From: Clostridium sp. 'White wine YQ'
GTDB taxonomy: Bacteria > Bacillota > Clostridia > Clostridiales > Clostridiaceae
DNA length: 64,000 nucleotides
Reading direction: 5' to 3'
NCBI RefSeq assembly: GCF_028728205.1
Contig: NZ_JAQYUU010000001.1
Location: forward strand, 1,562,082-1,626,081
Each line of letters opens with the position of its first letter. The first letter of the stretch is position 1. Below are positions 34,905-43,128 of the stretch, piece by piece. The translations under genes were made by a program, and so were the position numbers. The notes under the pieces were generated by a model. That model was not told where the DNA came from. It was given only the letters and a program-made list of their open reading frames with translations, and did no database searches.

Positions 34905-36479
34905 TTAACTCTTTCTTTTATTTCTTCTTTTTTCATTTTCTAGTATAGAGGATCTATCTACATGTTCTGTATACAGTAAACTTTTAGCTTTATCCTCACC
35001 TGGTTTACCAATATAATTTCTATATAGCTCTTGCATAGTATTATTTTCATCAGAAATTCTAATACTAGATTTTTTATCAATGTCTTTTAGCACATCTGCT
35101 CTTAATTTTATATAATCTTCAGTCAAAAGCTTATCATTTGCACTATCAAAATACATCATATTTATTGCCCCTGCTCTACAAATTTTACTACAAAGCGAAC
35201 ATCCAACACACTTATCAGGCAAGCTTGCTGCACTTCCATTGGGTTTATGATATATGGCTCCTGTAGGACAATTTAAAATACAGGTATTACATCTTATACA
35301 TAGATTTTCATTTATATTTGATTTTTTCTTAATCTTCCTTGTGCCACCACCATTCACACATCCACCTGGGCATCCCATAACCTCAATAAGTATATATTCT
35401 TTCCATTTTGAACTGCTTATGAATTTATCCATATCTTTTAATCCATTTAATACCGCTACTTTTTCTTGACTCGTTCCAATTGTGACCATAGCTTCAAAAA
35501 CATTTTCATATCCATTAACCGGAGTAAATTCTATGTCATCAATCTTTACGTTTTCTCCATTTAAGTACTTTTGAGCAACTCTAAGTATAGAATTTGTAAT
35601 TCCTCCTGCTATTCCTGTTAATGCTGCAGCTCCAGTATGTTCTTCCATAAAAGTATCTGGTTTTTCATCAGGTATTGCAGTAATATTTATTCCTCGTTCT
35701 CTTAATAGCTCCGCATATTCTCTTATAGTTAATACTACATCTATATCTTTATAATCATCTCTTCCCATATTAGCCCTAGAAGCCTCATATTTAGCACAAG
35801 TGCATGTGCTTATAGCAACAACAAAAATATTGTCTGGCAAAACATTATAGCTCTCTGCAAAATATGTTTTTATTAATGTTCCCATCATTTGTTCAGGTGT
35901 TTTAGTTGGCAAAATATAATCAATTATTTCAGGATGAAAAATTTCCGCATAATTTATCCATGCTGGACAGCAGGAAGTAAATACTGGGAGTTTTTCCTTG
36001 CTTGATAATCTCTTAATTAATTCATTTCCTACCTCTTGGGAGATCATATCTGCACAAAATGCTGAATCAAAGACTCTTTGGAAACCTATTTTTTTTGCTG
36101 AAGCTGATATCTTCCCATAAGTATCAGTTCCAATAGGAAGATTGAATTCTTCTCCTAATGTAGCTCTTACTGCAGGAGTTGCTGTTGCTACTAGATATTT
36201 GCCACTCATTAAAGCTTCATTTACTAAATTGATATCATTTCTTGCATTTATTGAGGAGGTTGGACATGTTAATGTACATTGACCACAAAATATGCATGCT
36301 GAAGCTTCAAAGTTATCATTTTTAGGCTCAACAGTTTTTCTTACCCCTATTATAGATCTTAATACTGAAATCCCTGTAGTCCTTGCACATGTAAATGCAC
36401 ATGCTGTACATCCAATACATTTTCTTTTATCGATATTTATAATTTCTTCTTGCCTAGTAGCCCTTTTTGACTTTCCCAT
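34905..36479 (-). CDS. [FeFe]-hydrogenase-like iron-sulfur protein
   Basis: The 524-residue protein has two N-terminal 4Fe-4S motifs (CIGCTAC from residue 21, CIFCGQC from 62). The H-cluster loops follow: L1 TSCCPAW (C170, C171), L2 around C226 and L3 EVMGCPGGCVNGGG (C370, C374). A second pair of 4Fe-4S motifs (C394 and C424 regions) comes after the hydrogenase domain, an unusual position. L2 reads S-T-C-T-C-A-K-Y-E where catalytic enzymes have M-P-C-T-x-K, so it is a divergent group. All cluster cysteines remain. It may evolve or sense hydrogen. No maturation genes are nearby. Confidence 0.88.
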   Translation of the reverse strand: MGKSKRATRQEEIINIDKRKCIGCTACAFTCARTTGISVLRSIIGVRKTVEPKNDNFEASACIFCGQCTLTCPTSSINARNDINLVNEALMSGKYLVATATPAVRATLGEEFNLPIGTDTYGKISASAKKIGFQRVFDSAFCADMISQEVGNELIKRLSSKEKLPVFTSCCPAWINYAEIFHPEIIDYILPTKTPEQMMGTLIKTYFAESYNVLPDNIFVVAISTCTCAKYEASRANMGRDDYKDIDVVLTIREYAELLRERGINITAIPDEKPDTFMEEHTGAAALTGIAGGITNSILRVAQKYLNGENVKIDDIEFTPVNGYENVFEAMVTIGTSQEKVAVLNGLKDMDKFISSSKWKEYILIEVMGCPGGCVNGGGTRKIKKKSNINENLCIRCNTCILNCPTGAIYHKPNGSAASLPDKCVGCSLCSKICRAGAINMMYFDSANDKLLTEDYIKLRADVLKDIDKKSSIRISDENNTMQELYRNYIGKPGEDKAKSLLYTEHVDRSSILENEKRRNKRKS

Positions 36480-36552
36480 ATTATCACTCCGTATTTTTTA
36501 TATATTTATAGTTACTTTTTATATTCCTTCATTATTACTTATATAAAAAAAT

Positions 36553-36590
36553 AAAAAGATCCCCTCAAATTTATATGAGCTGATCTTTTT
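36553..36590 (-). terminator. Terminator of the second GNAT gene
   Basis: AAAAAGATC pairs with GATCTTTTT, with inner CTCA/TGAG. On the minus strand it is followed by ATTTTTTTA. Confidence 0.8.
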
Positions 36591-36611
36591 TTATGAAGTG
36601 CTATATATTAA

Positions 36612-37178
36612 TTACTTAATCCATTCACATTTAAGCATAGAATAAATAAGCTGATTATATCTAGCATCATTAATCCAATAATGTTCTCTTAATACTCCAT
36701 CTAATTTGAATTCAAATTTTTCCAGTAGTTTTATTGACGCTATATTATTTGAAGACGTTGTAGCATAAACTTTATTTAAGTTAAGCTCATCTTGTTCCCA
36801 AATAGTTTTTAATAAATCTCTAAGCAGTATTTTTCCTAACCCTTTCCCTCTATAAACCTTTGGAAGATAATAGCCAAATTCTGCACTATGATTTCTTTCA
36901 TTAAAATCAAATAGTGATATTTTACCTAAAGGGCTATTTGTTTTTTCCTCTACTAGCACATATACTTTTATTTTCCCTTCTGAAATTCTATTTATTGTAC
37001 TTTTTAAATACTCCTCTAAGGATTTATATTCTATTATTGGCCTACAAGTAAAATTCTCAAGTTCCTTCTCATTTATGTTCCAATTGTACAAGGTTTCAAT
37101 ATGTTCATAATTTAAGGGAATAAGTTTATACTTATTGTTAATTAATGATTGGATACCTTCCCTTTGAGATCTATCCAT
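36612..37178 (-). CDS. GNAT-family acetyltransferase, RimJ/RimL-like
   Basis: This 188-residue protein has the RimJ/RimL-type layout: YKLIPLNYEHIETLYNWNIN early, then acetyl-CoA loop YRGKGLGKILLRDLL and NIASIKLLEKFEFKLDGVLR. Such enzymes acetylate N-terminal amino groups of ribosomal proteins or small molecules such as antibiotics and polyamines. The substrate is not evident. ATG start behind AAAGGGAG. It is a single-gene unit with its own terminator. Confidence 0.9.
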   Translation of the reverse strand: MDRSQREGIQSLINNKYKLIPLNYEHIETLYNWNINEKELENFTCRPIIEYKSLEEYLKSTINRISEGKIKVYVLVEEKTNSPLGKISLFDFNERNHSAEFGYYLPKVYRGKGLGKILLRDLLKTIWEQDELNLNKVYATTSSNNIASIKLLEKFEFKLDGVLREHYWINDARYNQLIYSMLKCEWIK

Positions 37179-37235
37179 AGGTATACTCCCTTTCTTTTTC
37201 TATACATTATACCATATCTTGTAATATAAATTAAA

Positions 37236-37269
37236 ATTCCTCCTTGACCATAAAGTCTTTAGGAGGAAT
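37236..37269 (-). terminator. Terminator of the DUF2935 gene
   Basis: ATTCCTCCT pairs with AGGAGGAAT, with inner GAC/GTC. The minus-strand continuation is T-rich (TTTTAATTTA). Confidence 0.7.
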
Positions 37270-37278
37270 ATTATATAA

Positions 37279-38394
37279 TTACTGTTTATATTTATCTAAT
37301 AATCTTAAGTAGTGATTTGCCTCGCGCAAAACGTGATCTGAAAGCAATGGAAGTATCAATGATTTGATTTTACATTCTAGTATACCTTGAGTTCCTTGCG
37401 CTTTAAAATCTCTTAATTCAGTAGTTGCCTCTATACTCTCATTGGTAACATCATCTAGTGGCATTACATTATCCATGGCATCTTTTGCAGCTTTAGTAAG
37501 CTCTTCAAATTCATCTGCGAATTCATTTGCTTTTTTTATGAGATCGTCTTCTGATGGATCAAGTAATCCTCTAATAAACTTTGCATGTTCTTCCATTAGA
37601 TGATTCCATGTTGATTCTTCTTCATATGCTTCCTGTTCAAGGTCAACGTCTTGTCTACTTTGTAACTTCTGAATCATTTTATAGTAATTTTGAGCTTCAT
37701 GTATTAAATGTTGCAACATAGTTGGATAAATATTTGTAGTAACCATTTTACAAGCCTTTATATTGCCTAAAACATCCGCCTTAAATCCTGCGAATTCTTC
37801 TAATAAATCTAATGCTGTTTGATTAAGTATAAAAACTCTGCGCTCTTGTGCAGCGCCACCCATATTAATATCCTGATTTTGCCCCATTTCCATTCCTGGC
37901 TGCATCATTTTATTTTGCTGCATCTCCATTCCTGGCTGCATTTCTGTATTTTGTTCCCCCATTTCTCCCTGTTGCATGGTCATATCTGGTTGCATCATGC
38001 TATGTTGCATCATATTTTGATTTAGCATACCACTTGATTGATTATAATTAGCTGATTTTAATATGTCTGCTCTCTGACCTAATTCAATTTGAGTAAGCTC
38101 AGTTGCAATATCCACACCAGTAAAATATTGAGTAGCCATTTCAGCTTTTAATGTAAATGGTGTTACTAACTCTCCTGATTTCATGACTTCTGGCCTTATT
38201 ACTCCGCTAGACATTCTAAGTACTTCACTGAATAATTTATCAAATCTTCTTCTAAACATATCTGCATGTTTCATATACTCTACATCTTTTGGAGTAAAGC
38301 TTAATTGTAGAAACAATGCATGTTCTTTCATAATCCTTCCGAAAAAAAGATGTAATTCCAGCGACTGATTTATAAACTTGGAACTAGATATCAT
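37279..38394 (-). CDS. DUF2935 protein with Met/Gln-rich insert
   Basis: This 371-residue protein has two helical bundles of the DUF2935 family, residues 1-116 and about 183-371. The family is common in Clostridium and Bacillus and its His/Glu-rich helices suggest metal binding, though its function is not established. Between the halves lies a low-complexity segment (about 117-182) with 16 Met in 56 residues, including two copies of MQPGMEM. Usual family members are about 260-280 residues with no such insert. No signal peptide. ATG start behind AGAGGGGA. Single-gene unit. Confidence 0.85.
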   Translation of the reverse strand: MISSSKFINQSLELHLFFGRIMKEHALFLQLSFTPKDVEYMKHADMFRRRFDKLFSEVLRMSSGVIRPEVMKSGELVTPFTLKAEMATQYFTGVDIATELTQIELGQRADILKSANYNQSSGMLNQNMMQHSMMQPDMTMQQGEMGEQNTEMQPGMEMQQNKMMQPGMEMGQNQDINMGGAAQERRVFILNQTALDLLEEFAGFKADVLGNIKACKMVTTNIYPTMLQHLIHEAQNYYKMIQKLQSRQDVDLEQEAYEEESTWNHLMEEHAKFIRGLLDPSEDDLIKKANEFADEFEELTKAAKDAMDNVMPLDDVTNESIEATTELRDFKAQGTQGILECKIKSLILPLLSDHVLREANHYLRLLDKYKQ

Positions 38395-38558
38395 ATTTGT
38401 CCCCTCTTAATTTAATAATTAATCATTGATTCTATTATATGGTTGTATTCAATACTTGTTACAGAATTTTTCTTTCATACATACATACATTATTAAAATT
38501 GACTTTGTTCTTAATAATGTTATACTGATGATAATTAATTAACTAAGGGGGTTTTAAT

Positions 38559-39206
38559 ATGGAAGTAATAAAAGTTTTAGATGACCTTTATAAGTTTAAC
38601 CACTCAATTCCTAATGTTCCTATTAATTTTAATCAGTTTCTATTTCTAGGAAGTAAGCCGTTATTAATCCATACAGGAAATCATAAGATGGCAAAAGAAC
38701 TAGTTCCTAAACTGAAAGAAATATTAGGTGAGAAAAAACTTAGTTATATTTTTGTATCTCATTTTGAAGGTGATGAATGTGGTGGTATTGATCTGATACT
38801 TGAGGAATATCCTGAAGCTCATACAATTTGTTCAAAAACAACCTCAATGCAATTTAACGGTTTTGGATTTAATTATGACTTACAAATTGAAAATCCTGGA
38901 GATACATTAGAGGAAGAAATATATTCACTTAAATTTATATCATATCCTTCTGAGATGCACTTATGGGAAGGGCTTATTGCCTTTGATACTAAACGCAATA
39001 TTCTTTTTAGTAGTGACTTAATTATAAATTTTGATAATATTAATGAACAAATAATTGATTCAACTTTAGAAATGGAAATAGACTCAATTACTGACAGGCA
39101 AATTCCTTCCCCAAAGGCACTTGAAATTATAAAACATGTATTATCTGAGCTTCCTATAAAATACATAGCTTCTGGTCATGGTCCATTTATAAAACTACAT
39201 AATTAA
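38559..39206 (+). CDS. Flavodiiron-like metallo-beta-lactamase-fold protein
   Basis: This 215-residue protein is a lone beta-lactamase-fold domain like the N-terminal half of flavodiiron proteins (ODP type). Visible metal motifs are H68-x-E70-x-D72-E73, MHLWEG, SSDLIINF and SGHGPF. The residue after the Asp is Glu, where most flavodiiron proteins have His. No flavodoxin domain is present, so any electron supply would have to be separate. Oxygen sensing or reduction is plausible by analogy, but not shown. ATG start behind AAGGGGG. It is divergent from the DUF2935 gene. Confidence 0.82.
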   Translation: MEVIKVLDDLYKFNHSIPNVPINFNQFLFLGSKPLLIHTGNHKMAKELVPKLKEILGEKKLSYIFVSHFEGDECGGIDLILEEYPEAHTICSKTTSMQFNGFGFNYDLQIENPGDTLEEEIYSLKFISYPSEMHLWEGLIAFDTKRNILFSSDLIINFDNINEQIIDSTLEMEIDSITDRQIPSPKALEIIKHVLSELPIKYIASGHGPFIKLHN

Positions 39207-39208
39207 AT

Positions 39209-39241
39209 AAAAAAAACAGAAGCAACTGCTTCTGTTTTTTT
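39209..39241. terminator. Bidirectional terminator
   Basis: AAAAACAGAAGCA and TGCTTCTGTTTTT form a tight hairpin flanked by A- and T-runs. It is shared by the beta-lactamase-fold gene and the convergent aminopeptidase gene. Confidence 0.88.
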
Positions 39242-39243
39242 AT

Positions 39244-40113
39244 TTACTTTGATATTATTTCTGTACCATCTTCAGTTATTAAAATTGTATGTTCCCATTG
39301 AGCTGAAAGTGAACCATCTTTTGTATGTGCTGTCCATTCATTTTTAGGATCCACATATAATCTATAGTCTCCTTCATTTATCATTGGTTCAATAGTTATA
39401 ACCATACCTGGTACTAAAACCATCCCTGTACCCTTTTTACCATAATGAGGTACAAATGGTTCTTCTTGAAACTTAATTCCTACTCCATGTCCTCCAAAAT
39501 CTCTAACAACGGAGTACCCATTTTTTTCTGCATGTTCTTGTATTGCTGCTCCTATATCTCCTAAGAATCCCCATGGCTTTACTGCCTCAATACCTTTCTC
39601 CAAGCACTCTTTACATACACTAACTAATTTTTCAGCATTTTCGCTTACTTCTCCAATTTTAAACATTCTTGAAGCATCTGAAAAATAACCCTCAAAAATT
39701 GTAGATACGTCTACATTAATAATATCTCCATTTTTAAGTATTATATCTTCACTTGGTATTCCATGACATACCTCATCATTAATTGAAGTACAAATACTCT
39801 TTGGATAACCATAGTAATTAAGATCAGCTGGTATAGCACCTTGAGATATAGTATAATCATAAACTAATTTATCTAAGTCCTCTGTACTCATACCTTCTTT
39901 TATATTACTGCTCACTAAGTCTAGTATTGCATTATTTATTTTAGCACTTCTTCTAATACCTTCAATTTGTTCTTTGTTTTTGATAATTTCTCTTGGTGGA
40001 ATAATATGTCCATGATTCTTTAATTGTTGTAATCTTTCGTCAAATTCCATGTGACACTTTTTATATTTAAGTTCACTTCCACACCAACATTTATCATTTC
40101 TGCCTACGTCCAT
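39244..40113 (-). CDS. map: Methionine aminopeptidase with N-terminal SEC-C motif
   Basis: The enzyme removes the initiator Met from new proteins. The 289-residue chain starts with a SEC-C zinc motif (DKCWCGSELKYKKCH, residues 7-21), which probably docks it to the ribosome. The type I catalytic domain follows, with metal ligands in VDVSTIFEGYFSDASRMF, GHGVGIKF, TIEPMIN and WEHTILI. The SEC-C-extended form is known from several Firmicutes. ATG start behind AAGGAGAGG. Clostridia usually carry a second copy in the ribosomal protein cluster, so this is likely the accessory enzyme. Confidence 0.94.
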   Translation of the reverse strand: MDVGRNDKCWCGSELKYKKCHMEFDERLQQLKNHGHIIPPREIIKNKEQIEGIRRSAKINNAILDLVSSNIKEGMSTEDLDKLVYDYTISQGAIPADLNYYGYPKSICTSINDEVCHGIPSEDIILKNGDIINVDVSTIFEGYFSDASRMFKIGEVSENAEKLVSVCKECLEKGIEAVKPWGFLGDIGAAIQEHAEKNGYSVVRDFGGHGVGIKFQEEPFVPHYGKKGTGMVLVPGMVITIEPMINEGDYRLYVDPKNEWTAHTKDGSLSAQWEHTILITEDGTEIISK

Positions 40114-40235
40114 CTTATCCTCTCCTTGTCATTATATATAATTAAGTTGCTATAAATCTTTTATTTTTGAATCCTTAATCTTATAATACTCCTATTATAC
40201 TATATTTGCATCTATGAAAATTTTCTTATAAGAAA

Positions 40236-40258
40236 AGGAAGTTCAAAATGAACTTCCT
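40236..40258 (-). terminator. Terminator of the ABC exporter operon
   Basis: AGGAAGTTCA pairs with TGAACTTCCT around a 3-nt loop. On the minus strand it is followed by TTTTCTT. Confidence 0.85.
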
Positions 40259-40263
40259 ATAGT

Positions 40264-40941
40264 TTATACAATATCTACACTATCTATATTTCTTATTGAT
40301 ATATAAGTTCCAACTACACCTAGAATTGCAAATATGATTGGAATTAATATAATTGAACTTAACGGTGAACTACTACCGTTGCTTAAAATACTTGTAACTA
40401 TTACGCTTGTAATAATAGTTGAGCCAGTAGTTCTTCTCCTCATTCCTACAAATACCGGAATCAAGCTTACAAATGCAAATATAAATGAATAAAGCACACT
40501 ATTTATTAAAGTTTTTGATATCATATCACTGGTTAAAGTATCTTGTAATATATGAGTAAATGAATTAATTATATATATACTAACATTTAAGAAAATATTT
40601 GATGCTAGCATTGCAACAAATGCAAATATTAATACTATTAATATTTTTGAAAGCATAATTTTCATTCTATTAATAGGGTACATAAACATAAGATTTATAG
40701 TTTTATTATTATATTCTCCAACTACTAATTTCGCTATGATACTTGCTGCAAATATTAAGAAAACTGCTCTTACTGTTAATCCAGTTAGTTCAAATACGAG
40801 GCTGTAACTTGAAAATTCCTTAGAATCTTGAGAAACAAACACCGTCATAACTATAGCTGCTAACATAATCAGGTTAGCTATTACTGCTCCCTTTACCCCT
40901 ATTCTAAACTTTTTTAGCTCTAACTTCATTAATTTAAGCAC
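40264..40941 (-). CDS. ABC-2 type transporter permease
   Basis: This 225-residue membrane protein has about six hydrophobic segments, starting MLKLMKLELKKFRIGVKGAV, as in lantibiotic and bacitracin exporter permeases. Its GTG start overlaps the 3' end of the ATPase gene by 8 nt, so translation is coupled. Together they form an exporter of unknown substrate. The adjacent two-component system suggests a response to a cell-envelope antimicrobial. Confidence 0.9.
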   Translation of the reverse strand: MLKLMKLELKKFRIGVKGAVIANLIMLAAIVMTVFVSQDSKEFSSYSLVFELTGLTVRAVFLIFAASIIAKLVVGEYNNKTINLMFMYPINRMKIMLSKILIVLIFAFVAMLASNIFLNVSIYIINSFTHILQDTLTSDMISKTLINSVLYSFIFAFVSLIPVFVGMRRRTTGSTIITSVIVTSILSNGSSSPLSSIILIPIIFAILGVVGTYISIRNIDSVDIV

Positions 40942-41857
40942 TTAAATCCCCTCCATTTAAAAGTTTTAAGAAATGATCTTCTAAAGAAGTATTTTTCTTG
41001 TTTATAGCATCTATTTCTATCCCACTTAATATCAATGCCTTAGATATACTATTTTGCGATACCTTTAAATCATATACTCTTATCAATGAATTATTGATCA
41101 CCTTGATATTAGAAATATTAAGCTCACTTTCAAGTATATAAGCTGCTTTAGTACAATCTTTAGTGACTATTTCTACGTATTCAGTATTATCATCCCTTAT
41201 ACTTTCCATAGAAATTTCTTCTATTAATCTTCCATGGTTTATCACTCCAATTGTATCTGCAATTTGTTCTATTTCACTTAATATATGACTTGATACTAAA
41301 ATAGTCATTCCATATTCCTTGTTTAGCATTTTAAAAAGATTTCTAATCTCCTTAATTCCAATTGGATCAAGTCCATTTATTGGCTCATCCAATATTAGTA
41401 GTTCTGGTTTGTTTATAATAGCTCTTGCAATCCCAAGTCTTTGCTTCATTCCTAATGAATATTCCTTGACCATTTTGCTATCTATATCCTTTAATCCTAC
41501 TAAATCTAACGCCTTATCGACAGCTCCTTTATCATAGTAACCCATATATTCGCAATGTAATTCTAAATTTTCTCTTCCTGAAAGTTTGTCATAAAATACT
41601 GGGTATTCTATAATGGTTCCTATCTTCTTTAATATTTCAAAGGAATTATTCATTAACTTCTCGCCAAATATCTCTATCTCACCACTTGTAGGCTTCACAA
41701 GATTAGTAATCATTTTCATAATAGTTGTTTTACCTGCTCCATTTGGCCCTAAGAAACCATATATTTCACCTTTTTTAATATTCATATTTACATTTGTAAC
41801 AACACTTTTATCCTTAAAGGATTTTGTTAAATTTGTAGTTCTCAATATATAACTCAT
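40934..41857 (-). CDS. ABC transporter ATP-binding protein (BcrA-like)
   Basis: This 307-residue ATPase has Walker A GPNGAGKTT, signature LGMKQRLGIARA and Walker B ELLILDEPINGLDP. A C-terminal extension (about 215-307) is typical of drug or lantibiotic export ATPases of the BcrA/DRA family. It pairs with the overlapping permease gene. ATG start behind GAGAGGAG. A tandem hairpin array lies 95 bp upstream, between it and the sensor kinase gene, and would be in its leader if the transcript begins beyond the array. Confidence 0.93.
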   Translation of the reverse strand: MSYILRTTNLTKSFKDKSVVTNVNMNIKKGEIYGFLGPNGAGKTTIMKMITNLVKPTSGEIEIFGEKLMNNSFEILKKIGTIIEYPVFYDKLSGRENLELHCEYMGYYDKGAVDKALDLVGLKDIDSKMVKEYSLGMKQRLGIARAIINKPELLILDEPINGLDPIGIKEIRNLFKMLNKEYGMTILVSSHILSEIEQIADTIGVINHGRLIEEISMESIRDDNTEYVEIVTKDCTKAAYILESELNISNIKVINNSLIRVYDLKVSQNSISKALILSGIEIDAINKKNTSLEDHFLKLLNGGDLSA

Positions 41858-41951
41858 ATTCTTGCTCCTCTCATTACTTATCTTCTATAATTCTATTCTA
41901 GTTTCTGGACTTCTCTTTTTTATTAATCAAATCTTACAAAATCCTTAAGTT

Positions 41952-42139
41952 GAATTAATGGAATAAAATCTCATACACGCGCGGCCTGTTTAGCGTTCCT
42001 TCGATTTTTTCCATTAATTCTGTAAATATAAGAAGCGAAACCCTCATCCATGCGCGGTATGTTTAGCATTACTTCGGGTTTCCCCCTGAATTCTGTAACC
42101 TTATAAGTTAAAATCTCATCTATTCACCGTTTGTTATCA
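41952..42139. repeat. Tandem 72/73-nt hairpin repeat array
   Basis: A 32-nt block, TCATNCANGCGCGG and then TGTTTAGC to CTTC, occurs at 41971-42002 and 42044-42075. A degraded third copy starts at 42116. Start offsets are 73 and 72 nt. Each full block is the loop of an inverted repeat: arms 41952-41970/42003-42020 (about 18 bp) and 42037-42043/42076-42082 (7 bp, GAAACCC/GGGTTTC). The intervals also share GAATTCTGTAA or ATTAATTCTGTAA. GC content is well above the surroundings. It is either a repetitive palindromic element or a tandem RNA motif. Confidence 0.8.
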
Positions 42140-42147
42140 TAATATTA

Positions 42148-42185
42148 GAAAAACAAGATGCGTTATATTGAACACCTTGTTTTTT
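42148..42185 (-). terminator. Terminator of the two-component operon
   Basis: AAACAAG-TG pairs with CA-CTTGTTT with one mismatch, flanked by T- and A-runs. It separates the kinase gene from the repeat array and exporter. Confidence 0.7.
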
Positions 42186-42191
42186 TAATTA

Positions 42192-43127
42192 CTAGTATGT
42201 TATTCTTTTTAGCTTTACTGTAAAGATGGTTTTCAAATTAGGTTTACTTTTAAGATAAATTTCTCCACCTAATTTCTCAACTAATCTTTTAGTTATTGTA
42301 AGTCCTAATCCACTACCTTGGAATAGTTTATTTCTTGAATCTTCAAGTGTATACATTCTCTCAAAGACATTCTCTATTTGATTTTCATCTATCCCTTTTC
42401 CTTTATCTATAACTTCAATATATGAGTATTCATCATCGAATCGAAGATTAAATTCTAAGTAGTTCCCATCCATTCCGTATCTAATTGCATTTGATATAAG
42501 ATTATTTACAATTCTATCTAGCGCCTCATCATTTCCTTGTGAGTAAATAATTTCTTCAGGAATATTTATATTTACCTCTATACCTTTATTATTTAATATA
42601 TCGTAGAAATCCAATATATTTTTCCTGCATATTTCATTCATGTTAACTCTAGTAATTGGAATATCTTTATCTCCTGATTCAAGCTTTGCTAAATCAAAAA
42701 ACTTGTTCATTAAATCTATAACTTCCAAAGTTTTATTATGAACCTTAGAAAGCAATTCTTCTCTTTCTTCAATTTCCATGTTATTATCAAGGCTTATAGT
42801 TTCTATATACCCTAGAACAACAGTTAAAGGTGTTTTTAAATCATGCGAAATATTTGAAAGCATTTTTCTCATAGATATTTCTTTTTTTCTATAATCCGCA
42901 AGTACCTTTTGACTATAATCTAACAGATTATTTATTTCTAATAATAATCCTTTTATTCTCTCATCATCTTTTACAACTAAAATTTTCTCAATCTTACCTT
43001 TGCTCGTTAACTCTTGCAGCTTATCTTCAATATACTTCAAATTTTTGTTTCTCTCTCTTTTGGACAAGTGCTGAAATATAATTACTCCACTGAGTATGCC
43101 TATTATTACAAGTAAAAAAATAATCAT
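42192..43127 (-). CDS. Sensor histidine kinase
   Basis: This 311-residue kinase has one N-terminal membrane helix (residues 1-18), a short linker, HisKA with the acceptor His in MLSNISHDLKTPLTVVLGYI, and an HATPase domain with DKGKGID and GSGLGLTIT. There is almost no extracellular sensor, a pattern of intramembrane-sensing kinases that work with ABC transporters. It follows its response regulator by 1 bp. The downstream exporter is the likely target. Confidence 0.93.
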   Translation of the reverse strand: MIIFLLVIIGILSGVIIFQHLSKRERNKNLKYIEDKLQELTSKGKIEKILVVKDDERIKGLLLEINNLLDYSQKVLADYRKKEISMRKMLSNISHDLKTPLTVVLGYIETISLDNNMEIEEREELLSKVHNKTLEVIDLMNKFFDLAKLESGDKDIPITRVNMNEICRKNILDFYDILNNKGIEVNINIPEEIIYSQGNDEALDRIVNNLISNAIRYGMDGNYLEFNLRFDDEYSYIEVIDKGKGIDENQIENVFERMYTLEDSRNKLFQGSGLGLTITKRLVEKLGGEIYLKSKPNLKTIFTVKLKRITY

Positions 43128-43128
43128 A

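Noticed and set aside
34905..36479. Nitrate-reductase- or NADH-dehydrogenase-like ferredoxin protein
   Set aside because: The three H-cluster loops, particularly TSCCPAW and MGCPGGCVNGGG, place it in the [FeFe]-hydrogenase superfamily.
41952..42139. CRISPR-like array: 32-nt repeats separated by 40-41 nt
   Set aside because: Only two good copies plus a decayed one. The repeats are loops of inverted repeats, and the intervals share sequence with each other instead of being unique spacers. No cas genes are nearby.
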